From FEN-1073 sp963780865 (lineage in GTDB: Bacteria; Chloroflexota; Anaerolineae; Anaerolineales; RBG-16-64-43): 64,000 nucleotides of DNA. The DNA lies in assembly GCA_963780865.1 (NCBI GenBank), contig CAWADT010000026.1, positions 62,001 through 126,000 of the forward strand, written 5' to 3'. Positions 56,694 to 64,000 of this stretch are shown one piece after another. Position 1 is the first letter of the stretch, and the number at the start of each line of letters is the position of its first letter. The translations under genes were made by a program, and so were the position numbers. The notes below the pieces were generated by a model, which did not search any database, was not told the DNA's origin, and saw only the letters and a list, made by a program, of their open reading frames with translations.

Positions 56694-57776
56694 TTATATT
56701 TTATCCGCGGCGCGGATTTGCTCCCGCAACTCGTCGATGGGAATAACCCGGCCGGTTTGGCGGTCGAGCGTGTACCAATGGTCCCACCCGTTGCAGGGTC
56801 CGCCGCAAAGCGCCCGGGCGATCTGGTGGATCGAACCGCGTTTGCCCTTCCAGGAAAGCGAGCCGTCCGCGCAGATCCGGGCTTTCTCCTTGCCCTCGGC
56901 GCCGAAGTGAAGCTCGTCGCCCGCCGCGAGCAAGCCCGCCTCCAACAGCCTCCCGAAGGGAATGCGCGCCAGCCGGCGCGGATCGGGGGTGGAATAATAT
57001 TCCGGCGCCCGTTCGGCGGGCGGAGCCGCGTCGATGCGCTTTTGCGCCGCCTCGGCGTAGGAAGATTCCCTTTCAATTCCCACCCAGCTTCGGCCGAGCC
57101 GCTTGGCCACGACGCCGGTGGTGCCGCTCCCGAAAAACGGGTCCAACACCAGCCCGCCGGGGTCGGTGCTGGAGAGGATCACGCGGTAAAGCAGCGCTTC
57201 GGGTTTTTGGGTGGAATGGACCTTGCGGCCGCCTACGCGCAATCGTTCCCGGCCGGAACAAACGGGCAGAGTCCAATCGGAGCGCATCTGCAATTCCTCG
57301 TTGAGCGATTTCATCGCGTGGTGGTGAAAGACGTAGCGGGCGCCGCGCTCGCGGGCCGCCCACAGCAGGGTTTCGTGCGCATTGGTGAACCGCACGCCGC
57401 GGAAATTCGGCATGGGGTTGGATTTGATCCAGACGATTTCATTGAGGATCCAATACCCGAGATCCTGCAATATGGCGCCCACGCGATGGATGTTGTGATA
57501 GGTGCCGATCACCCACAGCGTTCCGGAGGGCTTGAGCACGCGGCGGCAGGCCGAGAGCCAGGCGCGGGTGAATTCGTCATACTCTGCGAAGGAATCGAAC
57601 CGGTCCCAATCGTCGTCCACGCCGTCCACCCGCGAGTTATCCGGCCGGTAGAGCTCCTGCCGGAGCTGAAGGTTGTAGGGTGGATCGGCAAACACCAGAT
57701 CGACTGATGCGGCCGGAAAGGAGGGGAGAACCTCGCGGCAATCGCCGACGAGGATTCGATCGCGGGGAATTTCCAT
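56694..57776 (-). CDS. ccrM: CcrM-like adenine-N6 DNA methyltransferase (predicted GANTC)
   Basis: A 360-residue beta-class methyltransferase. It has GDCREVLPSFP, the catalytic DPPY at 31-34 followed by NLQLRQELYRPDNSRVDGVD, WVIGTYHNIHRVG, LNEIVWIKSNPMPNFRG, NAHETLLWA, MRSDWTLPVCSG, STQKPEALLYRVILSS and the SAM loop DPFFGSGTTG (about 220). The order and wording match Caulobacter CcrM and M.HinfI almost block by block, and the last 85 residues (IPFGRLLEAGLLAAGDEL to CNGWDHWY) form the RAMA domain also present in CcrM. It should methylate adenine in GANTC. No restriction gene lies nearby, so it is an orphan. Confidence 0.93.
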   Translation of the reverse strand: MEIPRDRILVGDCREVLPSFPAASVDLVFADPPYNLQLRQELYRPDNSRVDGVDDDWDRFDSFAEYDEFTRAWLSACRRVLKPSGTLWVIGTYHNIHRVGAILQDLGYWILNEIVWIKSNPMPNFRGVRFTNAHETLLWAARERGARYVFHHHAMKSLNEELQMRSDWTLPVCSGRERLRVGGRKVHSTQKPEALLYRVILSSTDPGGLVLDPFFGSGTTGVVAKRLGRSWVGIERESSYAEAAQKRIDAAPPAERAPEYYSTPDPRRLARIPFGRLLEAGLLAAGDELHFGAEGKEKARICADGSLSWKGKRGSIHQIARALCGGPCNGWDHWYTLDRQTGRVIPIDELREQIRAADKI

Positions 57777-57905
57777 GATGATCCGGTGAATATTCTAACC
57801 GAATTGCGAGCGGTCAACAGGGAACGGGCTGGGTGTAAAATACGAACGCGATGGCCTGAATTCACTCGCGGAAGTCCGTCGGGAAACGATCGAAGTTGCC
57901 GGATA

Positions 57906-58022
57906 AGCGAGTTCCTTGGACCACTGACCATGGACCATACACCATGGCCGATGAATTTTAAGCGATTGTATGCAGACAACCGAGGATTGACTGTCGTCGA
58001 TGGTCTATGGTCCATCGTCAAA
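57906..58022. repeat. Dispersed palindromic repeat, family C, copy 2
   Basis: The left end has GGACCACTGACCATGGACCA and CACCATGGCCGATGAA, the right end GTCGATGGTCTATGGTCCAT. Ends are complementary and match copy 1 at 38311-38430. It ends about 30 bp before the transketolase start. Confidence 0.72.
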
Positions 58023-58050
58023 AACCCACGCGAAAGGATCATCTTCACCG

Positions 58051-60132
58051 ATGGAAAATAAACCATCTCCTCAACAAGAATCTCTTTATATAAATACGCT
58101 GCGGTTCCTCGCCGCGGATATGGTCCAGGCGGCGAATTCCGGCCATCCGGGAATGCCGATGGGCGCCGCGGCGATGGCGTATACGCTGTGGACCCGCGTC
58201 CTGCGGCACAACCCCGCCAACCCCCGCTGGGCCAACCGCGACCGGTTTGTGCTTTCGGCCGGGCACGGTTCGGCGCTACTGTACGGGCTGCTGCATCTGA
58301 CGGGATACGATCTCCCCATGGACGAATTAAAACATTTCCGACAGTGGGGCAGCCGCACTCCCGGTCATCCGGAGGCGGGGCTGACGCCGGGCGTGGAAGC
58401 CACCACCGGCCCGCTCGGGCAGGGAATTTCCAACGCCGTGGGCATGGCGATCGCCGAAGACAATCTGGCGGCGCGGTTCAACCGCCCCGGCTTCCCGCTG
58501 GTGGACCACACCACCTATGTGATTGCCGGCGACGGCGACATGTCGGAGGGGATTTCCGCGGAAGCGTGTTCCCTCGCGGGTCACCTCGGGCTCGGCCGCC
58601 TGATCGTGCTCTACGACGACAATCACGTCTTGCTTTCCGGTTCGACGGAGCTCAGCTTCACAGAAGACGTCGCCGCCCGGTTCCGCGCCTATGGCTGGGA
58701 GACGTATTCGGTGGAGGACGGGAACGACACCGCGGCGGTCCAGCGGGCGCTGGCCGCGGCTCGCGGTCAGAAGACCAAGCCGTCCCTGATCCGCGTGCGC
58801 ACGCACATCGGATACGGCGCGCCGCACAAGCAGGATACTTCCGAGGCGCACGGCTCCCCGCTGGGAATGGACGAACTGCGCGCCGCCAAGCAAAACCTGG
58901 GCTGGCCGCTGGATCCGATGTTCCTCATTCCCCCGGAGGCGTTGGATTTCTACCGCCGGAGCGTGGCCGAGGGGGAGCGGTTGGAGAAGGAATGGAGTGG
59001 TCTCCTCGACCGATATGAAAAAGAGTATCCCGAGGAGGCGAAGGAGTTCCGCCGCAGGATGGCGGGAACGCTTCCGGACAAGTGGGAAGATCAGTTGCCG
59101 TCCTTCTCTCCCTCCGACGGCAGCCCGGCGACCCGCAAGGCCTCGGAAGCCGTGCTGCAAAAAATGGGCGCCGCTCTTCCCGAGCTCATCGGCGGGTCGG
59201 GGGATTTGGCGCCGTCGACGTTTGCCTGGTTGAAGACCGGCGGAAATTTTGAAATCCCGGACGACGCCAAAGGGAAGATTGACGGAGAAGTGCAGGGCGG
59301 GTGGAATTACTCCGGCCGGACGATTCACTTCGGCGTGCGCGAACACGCGATGGGCGCTATCTGCAACGGAATAGTGTTGCACGGCGGGTTTATACCTTTT
59401 GGCTCCACGTTCCTTGTGTTTTCGGATTATATGCGAGGGGCAATTCGGGTCGGGGCGCTCTCCCATCTGCATACCGTATGGGTATTCTCGCACGACAGTA
59501 TTTTCCTGGGCGAGGACGGGCCGACCCATCAACCGGTGGAGCAACTGGCCGCGCTCCGGGCGATTCCCAACCTGGTGGTACTCCGGCCGGCGGATGCTAA
59601 CGAGACGGTCGAATCCTGGCGGATCGCCTTGACCAGGAAAGACGGACCGACGGCGCTGGTCCTGACCCGCCAAGGGGTTCCGGTGCTTGATCAGAAAGAG
59701 GTTCAAAGCGCGCAGGGGACACGAATGGGGGCCTACATCCTATGGGAGGCGGAACGCGGCACACCCCGCGCCATTCTGATGGCCTCCGGGTCGGAAGTTC
59801 ATTTGATCCTCCAAGCGGCCAAAAAACTCGCGCTGGAAGGAATTCCCGTTAGGGTGGTATCCTTTCCGTCGTGGGAGTTATTCGCCGCCCAGGGTGAAGC
59901 CCACCGGCAGTGGGTTCTCCCGGCGGAGATCCCTTTGCGGCTGGCTGTGGAAGCCGGAATCCGCCAGGGTTGGGATCGGTGGATCGGCGAGCGGGGGGCG
60001 ATGCTTTCGATCGACCGGTACGGGGCTTCGGCGCCGCTGGTCGTGCTGCAGGAAAAGTTCGGATTCACTGTGGAGAACGTCGTCCGGATGACGAAAGAAC
60101 TGCTCGAGGGCGAATCCGCAAAAAAAGGGTAG
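58051..60132 (+). CDS. tkt: Transketolase
   Basis: A 693-residue thiamine diphosphate enzyme of the pentose phosphate pathway. It has AANSGHPGMPMGAAAMAYTL, GHGSALLYGLLHLTGYD, PGHPEAGLTPGVEATTGPLG, the TPP/Mg motif VIAGDGDMSEGISAEACSLA, the catalytic Glu in HFGVREHAMGAICNGI, and SHDSIFLGEDGPTHQPVEQL. The length is normal. ATG 58051 follows GAAAGGATC; the frame is open upstream through the repeat but has no family sequence. TatA follows after 36 bp, so the two may be co-transcribed. Confidence 0.97.
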   Translation: MENKPSPQQESLYINTLRFLAADMVQAANSGHPGMPMGAAAMAYTLWTRVLRHNPANPRWANRDRFVLSAGHGSALLYGLLHLTGYDLPMDELKHFRQWGSRTPGHPEAGLTPGVEATTGPLGQGISNAVGMAIAEDNLAARFNRPGFPLVDHTTYVIAGDGDMSEGISAEACSLAGHLGLGRLIVLYDDNHVLLSGSTELSFTEDVAARFRAYGWETYSVEDGNDTAAVQRALAAARGQKTKPSLIRVRTHIGYGAPHKQDTSEAHGSPLGMDELRAAKQNLGWPLDPMFLIPPEALDFYRRSVAEGERLEKEWSGLLDRYEKEYPEEAKEFRRRMAGTLPDKWEDQLPSFSPSDGSPATRKASEAVLQKMGAALPELIGGSGDLAPSTFAWLKTGGNFEIPDDAKGKIDGEVQGGWNYSGRTIHFGVREHAMGAICNGIVLHGGFIPFGSTFLVFSDYMRGAIRVGALSHLHTVWVFSHDSIFLGEDGPTHQPVEQLAALRAIPNLVVLRPADANETVESWRIALTRKDGPTALVLTRQGVPVLDQKEVQSAQGTRMGAYILWEAERGTPRAILMASGSEVHLILQAAKKLALEGIPVRVVSFPSWELFAAQGEAHRQWVLPAEIPLRLAVEAGIRQGWDRWIGERGAMLSIDRYGASAPLVVLQEKFGFTVENVVRMTKELLEGESAKKG

Positions 60133-60168
60133 CCGCCTCAACGGGGCGCGATAGATAAAGGAGACATT

Positions 60169-60360
60169 ATGCCTGATATCGGTGTACCGGAACTGCTGAT
60201 CATTCTCTTCATCATCATCCTGATCTTCGGGGTGGGCAGGCTCGCGCCCATCGGAAAAGAAATCGGCACAGCCATCCGGGAATTGCGCAAGGGATTAAGC
60301 GGCGACGACGAATCCAAGCAGCCGAAGAATCCCGATGAGGAAAAGAAACCGAAGGAATAG
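60169..60360 (+). CDS. tatA: Sec-independent protein translocase TatA
   Basis: A 63-residue TatA/E-type protein: a short start, one helix (PELLIILFIIILIFGVGRLA), the hinge Gly, an amphipathic helix (GKEIGTAIRELRKGL) and a charged Lys/Glu/Pro tail. It forms the Tat pore for folded proteins. No tatC is nearby. AAAGGAG precedes the ATG. A bidirectional terminator follows at 60454. Confidence 0.95.
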   Translation: MPDIGVPELLIILFIIILIFGVGRLAPIGKEIGTAIRELRKGLSGDDESKQPKNPDEEKKPKE

Positions 60361-60453
60361 AACACCCAGCTCCGGCTATGAAAAGAAAAAGGGGAAAAGG
60401 AATAAATTAATCGATCAGAGGTGTTTGTTCTCCGACCGACGAAAGATTAATAA

Positions 60454-60478
60454 AAAGGCCGCGGAAGCGGCCTTTATT
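60454..60478. terminator. Bidirectional terminator between tatA and the VIT-family gene
   Basis: AAAGGCCGC (60454-60462) pairs with GCGGCCTTT (60467-60475) around GGAA, with A-rich sequence before and T-rich after, so it can work for both convergent genes. Confidence 0.82.
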
Positions 60479-60487
60479 GTTCCGCGA

Positions 60488-61312
60488 TTAACCGACGATT
60501 CGCCTAAGCAATGCCCCGACAGTAAACGCCACAGCCGCCGCCAGGCTTCCCACGGCGAGCATCTCCACCCCGTTGCGAAGCGGATTGCCGTGCGTTACGA
60601 TCACCTTGGCAGAACCCAGAATAAAGAGTGCTGCGCCCGACATACCCAGGGAAATGAAAAATGCCGTCCCTGGAAGAATTGGCACCACCAATCCAACCAG
60701 GTAGACCAGCAATGGAATCGCCCCGGCCAGGACGAACGCGGAGTATGTGGCAAGACCCGATCGGAGCGGTGTGCGCTCGTCGGGCAGCATACCCAGCTCA
60801 TCGACCATCATCGCGTCCACCCATCGGCCCGGGTCACGGCTTTCGATCTCTGTAAGACTGCGCGCATCAGTCTCGGAATATCCCCGCTTGCGGTAGATCT
60901 CAAGCAGTTCCCGTTTTTCACCGTCTGGAAAGTGTTCCACCTCCCAGGCTTCGCGGGACTTTTCCTTCTCGTAATATTCGCGTTCGCTGCGGAGGGAGAG
61001 GAAACTGCCCAGAGCCATGGAAAAACCGTCGGCAAAAAGATTCGCCAGACCCATGATCATCACCACGTTCAATCCGAGGCTGGCGCCGGCCACCCCGCTC
61101 ACCACCGCAAAGCTCGTCATGATGCCGTCCAATCCACCCAGCACCATGTCGCCGATATACTGCGATCCGGCGCCGCCGTGTTCCTCCGCGGCGGCGCGGG
61201 CGATCGCCTCCGGCGTGTGGGCGCGGGCGGCCGCGGCCTGATCGCCCTTGTCGAACGAGAGACGGGCGAGGGAGAGTCGGTTGAACGCTGGTTTATTCTT
61301 GTCGTGCATCAA
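60488..61312 (-). CDS. VIT1/CCC1 family divalent metal transporter
   Basis: A 274-residue membrane protein of the vacuolar iron transporter family. It has GDMVLGGLDGIMTSFAVVSG in helix 1, GLANLFADGFSMALGSFLSL in helix 2, a cytoplasmic acidic/helical metal-binding loop (EREYYEKEKSREAWEVEHFP to EIESRDPGRW), and three C-terminal helices. The family moves Fe2+ or Mn2+ out of the cytoplasm. The loop is rich in Glu as expected. It stands alone, converging on tatA and followed upstream by a repeat. Confidence 0.92.
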   Translation of the reverse strand: MMHDKNKPAFNRLSLARLSFDKGDQAAAARAHTPEAIARAAAEEHGGAGSQYIGDMVLGGLDGIMTSFAVVSGVAGASLGLNVVMIMGLANLFADGFSMALGSFLSLRSEREYYEKEKSREAWEVEHFPDGEKRELLEIYRKRGYSETDARSLTEIESRDPGRWVDAMMVDELGMLPDERTPLRSGLATYSAFVLAGAIPLLVYLVGLVVPILPGTAFFISLGMSGAALFILGSAKVIVTHGNPLRNGVEMLAVGSLAAAVAFTVGALLRRIVG

Positions 61313-61334
61313 TTCCTCGCAGCAGGTTGAATGC

Positions 61335-61445
61335 TGAAAAATAAATAGACAGGATTTGCAGGATGGTTGGAATTTATTGATTCAGTAGTACTTGTTCTAT
61401 CCGTGTAATCCGTTTTATTTCCGTGAAATCCGTGTACTGTTTTTG
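61335..61445. repeat. Dispersed intergenic repeat (AATCCGTGTA type)
   Basis: The AATAAATAGACAGGATTTGC and AGGATGG modules at the left and ATCCGTGTAATCCGTTTTAT, TCCGTGAAATCCGTGTACTG at the right are well-known intergenic modules in environmental bacterial genomes. It lies between the VIT-family gene and ychF. Confidence 0.65.
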
Positions 61446-61462
61446 ATAACACCAGCCGCAGG

Positions 61463-62539
61463 TTAATTCGCAAACCGGATGTTGAGAACGTCGCCGTCCC
61501 GGACGGGATACTCCTTGCCCTCCAGTCGTAGCTTCCCTTTGGCCTTCGCTTCGGCCATGCCGCCCAAGGCCGCAAGATCGTCGAAGGGGACCACCTCGGC
61601 GCGGATGAATCCTTTCTGCAAATCGGTGTGAATCACGCCGGCGGCCTCGGGCGCCAGCGCGCCGCGGCGCACCGTCCAGGCCCGCACTTCGTCTTCGCCG
61701 ACGGTGAAGAACGATTGCAACCCGAGCAAATCGTACGACAGGCGGATCACCCGGTTCAATCCCGGCTCCTCGATCCCATATTCGGCGAGGAAGGCGTGCG
61801 CATCCTCCGGCGGCATTTGCGCGATTTCCATTTCCAATTTGCCCTGAATTCCCGCCGTTCCGTAACCCGGCTTCCCTGTGGGGGCCGGTTCCTTCTGGCC
61901 TTCGCCGAGGTTCCACAGGATCAACATCGGCTTGAGGGTAAGCAGCCCGTGTCCGGCAAGCCCCCGTTCTTCGTCGGTGGTGCGGTCCAGCTCGCGCAGC
62001 GGCTTGTCGGACTGGAGGTGCGCGTGCAGTTTTTCGAAAAGCTCGATATCCTTCTGCGCCTGGGTCTTGTCTTTGGCGGCGCCTTTGCGCAGATCGTCCT
62101 GCAGCCGTTCGAGTTTGCGCTCGACGGTGATCAGATCGTTGATCAGGAGTTCGCCTTCCATCGAGGCGGCGTCGCGCGCCGGATCAATCGAACCGAGCGG
62201 GTGGGGCACGGCCGTTTCCTCGAATACCCGGACGACGTGAAGCAGGCCGTCCATCTGCCGCAGCTCAGCCAGGAGCGGACCCTTCAATTCGCCGCGGGTC
62301 GCGGGGTCGCTCTCAATCCCAGCGATGTCGGAGTAGGTTACCTGGGCAAAGATGGTCTTGCGCGGATGGAAGAGGGTCGAAAGCGCGTCCACGCGCGGAT
62401 CCGGAACCGGGACGACCGCGGTGTGCACTTCGAACCGGCCGCCGCCGATCATCGTGCCGGTGGGGACATGGCCGCGGGTCAGCGCGTTGAAGACGGTGGT
62501 TTTACCCGATTGTGGAAGCCCGATAATTCCGAGTCGCAT
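61463..62539 (-). CDS. ychF: Ribosome-binding GTPase/ATPase YchF
   Basis: A 358-residue OBG-family P-loop NTPase. The G1 motif GLPQSGKT varies from the usual GLPNVGKS. It has the family NxxE motif NLGEG in place of NKxD (basis for ATP preference), a helical coiled insert (ITVERKLERLQDDLRKGAAK) and a C-terminal TGS domain (GVIHTDLQKGFIRAEVVPFD). It binds ribosomes and takes part in stress response. ATG 62539 is preceded by GGGAAGAA; the open frame extends upstream to 62992 without family sequence. Confidence 0.95.
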   Translation of the reverse strand: MRLGIIGLPQSGKTTVFNALTRGHVPTGTMIGGGRFEVHTAVVPVPDPRVDALSTLFHPRKTIFAQVTYSDIAGIESDPATRGELKGPLLAELRQMDGLLHVVRVFEETAVPHPLGSIDPARDAASMEGELLINDLITVERKLERLQDDLRKGAAKDKTQAQKDIELFEKLHAHLQSDKPLRELDRTTDEERGLAGHGLLTLKPMLILWNLGEGQKEPAPTGKPGYGTAGIQGKLEMEIAQMPPEDAHAFLAEYGIEEPGLNRVIRLSYDLLGLQSFFTVGEDEVRAWTVRRGALAPEAAGVIHTDLQKGFIRAEVVPFDDLAALGGMAEAKAKGKLRLEGKEYPVRDGDVLNIRFAN

Positions 62540-62747
62540 AGAAATTCTTCCCGTGACTGCGTGAGCCGGCCTTTCCATGAATGCAGACTGCTGGCAAAAA
62601 AGCCGCTGTGTTTTTAATTTGCAAGGATTATAGCATGCGGGCCTCCCCGCCGGCGGGCGTTCGCGCCGCGCCAAGGCGGACGCGCGGGTCGGCCCGAAAT
62701 TCCTAAATCGGACTTCGGGTAGAATTGGAAGGGTGAAATGGGAATTC

Positions 62748-64000
62748 ATGAAAAGCATCCGCCACTTTATTTTTCGGGATTCGCCGAGAATAAGACTCCG
62801 CCCCATTTTTGGAAAACGGTTCGCTCGCACGCTGTGTATTTTCGTCGCCGCGGCGGCGATCGCGTGTACCGCCGCGGGTTGCGGCAGCCCGACCCTGGAA
62901 AAATCGCCCGATCCAACCCCGAAAATAGGCGCGGCGGAAGAAAGCCCTGGCGGGCCGACCACCGCCCGCAGCGAGGTTCCCATGCCCAGCACTTACCGGC
63001 TCGTTGGTTATTACGCCTCGTGGGACGTGTACGAACGGGCCATGTTCCTGACCAGAATCCAGACCGAGCGGCTGACGCACATCAATTACGCTTTTTCCAA
63101 TGTCAGCCCGGACGGGCAGTGCACCTTGGGCGATGCGGACGCCGATATCCGACGCTTCTACGGCATCGGCGACAGCGTGAGCGGCACACCGGATGCGATC
63201 GACGGGGCGCGCGGGAACTTTCACCAGCTGGCGCTGCTGAAAGAGAAAAATCCGAATTTAAAGGTGATGATTTCCATCGGAGGGTGGACGTGGTCGAGTC
63301 ACTTTTCCGATGCGGCGCTCACGGATGCTTCCCGCCAAAAGTTCGTCAAATCCTGCCTCGATTTGTACCTCGTTCAATATCGGGATACCTTCGACGGGGT
63401 GGATATCGACTGGGAATATCCGGTGAGCGGGGAACTCACGCCCGGACGCCCGGAGGATAAACACAACTTCACGCTGTTAATGGAAGAATTCCGGCGCCAG
63501 TTGGACGCGCTGCAACAAAGCACCGGGCGGAGCTACCTGCTGACCTTTGCAGGCCCCGCTTCGCGCGAGGCGATGGGAAACATCGAGCTCGGCGAGGTCA
63601 GTCCATCAATGGATTGGATCAACCTGATGGCGTACGACTTTCACGTTGCGACGGAACCCACAACCGGATTTCTCGCGCCGCTCTACGGATCGCCGCGGGA
63701 TCCAGATCCGGCTTCGCGGACGGGGGAAAATGTGGATGCCGCCGTGCGCGGATATCTTGCCGCCGGCGTGCCGGCCAAGAAAATCGTGCTGGGATTCCCG
63801 TTCTACGGACGCGCTTGGTATGGCGCCGCCGGCGACGGATTGTTCGCGCCGGCGGCCGGTCCGGCGTCCGCCAAATACGAGCCCGGGTACATGGATTACA
63901 CGGAAATCCTCGCCGGTCCGCTGCTGAGCTACGAACATCATTGGGACGACGATTCGAAAGCTCCGTGGCTTTTCGATCCGGCGACCGGAACGTTCATCAC
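62748..64000 (+). CDS. GH18 chitinase-type lipoprotein (3' end beyond window)
   Basis: An open frame of 417 codons to the window end. The N-terminus has a long basic region, a hydrophobic stretch (TLCIFVAAAAIACTAAGC) and a lipobox AAGC, so it is secreted and lipid-anchored. A Pro-rich linker then leads into the GH18 barrel: VGYYASWDVYER, THINYAFSNV, MISIGGWTWSSHF, the catalytic FDGVDIDWEYP (DxxDxDxE), INLMAYDFH and GFPFYGRAWYG. It hydrolyses chitin or related beta-1,4-GlcNAc polymers. A GTG at 62733 would add five residues. The C-terminal end and any binding modules are not visible. Confidence 0.93.
   Translation, partial: MKSIRHFIFRDSPRIRLRPIFGKRFARTLCIFVAAAAIACTAAGCGSPTLEKSPDPTPKIGAAEESPGGPTTARSEVPMPSTYRLVGYYASWDVYERAMFLTRIQTERLTHINYAFSNVSPDGQCTLGDADADIRRFYGIGDSVSGTPDAIDGARGNFHQLALLKEKNPNLKVMISIGGWTWSSHFSDAALTDASRQKFVKSCLDLYLVQYRDTFDGVDIDWEYPVSGELTPGRPEDKHNFTLLMEEFRRQLDALQQSTGRSYLLTFAGPASREAMGNIELGEVSPSMDWINLMAYDFHVATEPTTGFLAPLYGSPRDPDPASRTGENVDAAVRGYLAAGVPAKKIVLGFPFYGRAWYGAAGDGLFAPAAGPASAKYEPGYMDYTEILAGPLLSYEHHWDDDSKAPWLFDPATGTFI

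Noticed and set aside
62540..62992. N-terminal extension of YchF
   Set aside because: The G1 motif of YchF is at the very N-terminus; the extension has no family sequence and partly overlaps the start of the chitinase gene.

Overview
The window comes from a GC-rich member of the Chloroflexota, most likely class Anaerolineae. The main evidence is the 16S rRNA gene at about 46.8-48.3 kb. It carries the ACACCTACGGGTGGCAGC version of the 338 region (the EUB338-III type found in Chloroflexi and Verrucomicrobia) and an Anaerolineae-like V3/V4. Supporting evidence is single-helix TPR proteins with Thr/Pro-rich linkers, a PPOX-family F420-type protein, and abundant dispersed palindromic repeats. No sequence search could be run, so placement below class is not attempted.

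Region 1 (1-25.6 kb) is one long, tightly packed, plus-strand glycan assembly locus. It has a GT61-type transferase, three GT2 transferases, seven GT-B (GT4-like) transferases, four large polytopic GT-C-like membrane proteins (three of them tandem paralogues), an SDR sugar-nucleotide epimerase/dehydratase, and two different polyprenyl-phosphate initiating transferases (a WecA/TagO type and a WbaP/WcaJ type). It ends with a GNAT acetyltransferase and a small holin-like membrane protein before a strong terminator at about 26.0 kb. Many junctions overlap (ATGA, GTGA, TGATG), which implies translational coupling. No Wzx flippase, Wzy polymerase, Wzz or ABC exporter is recognisable.

Region 2 (26-46.4 kb) is mixed housekeeping: another GT-C protein, a GH5 glycosidase, a PPOX-family protein, a UvrD/PcrA helicase, GalE, FtsK/SpoIIIE, a CSP41-like SDR, a solitary BMP lipoprotein, a frameshifted HAD phosphatase, a cold shock protein with a near-consensus promoter, RNase J, and three TPR membrane proteins (one frameshifted). 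Several families of dispersed imperfect palindromes fill the gaps.

Region 3 (46.4-52.1 kb) is a complete 16S-tRNA-Ile-tRNA-Ala-23S-5S operon. It has two tandem sigma70-type promoters, long processing stems around 16S and 23S, and a terminator. tRNA-Ile appears to carry an extra base in its T loop.

Region 4 (52.1-64 kb) holds an LCMT-type methyltransferase gene interrupted by an in-frame TGA, a class I aminotransferase, an M3 oligopeptidase, a CcrM-like (predicted GANTC) DNA adenine methyltransferase, transketolase, TatA, a VIT1/CCC1 family metal transporter, the YchF GTPase, and the first two-thirds or more of a GH18 chitinase lipoprotein cut by the window edge.

The items most worth following are the unusual glycan locus (double initiation, GT-C triplication with loss of the acidic dyad in the middle copy, WecA-type enzyme with an unrecognised C-terminal extension), the CcrM-like methyltransferase outside Alphaproteobacteria, and four broken or odd genes that may be real decay or assembly error.
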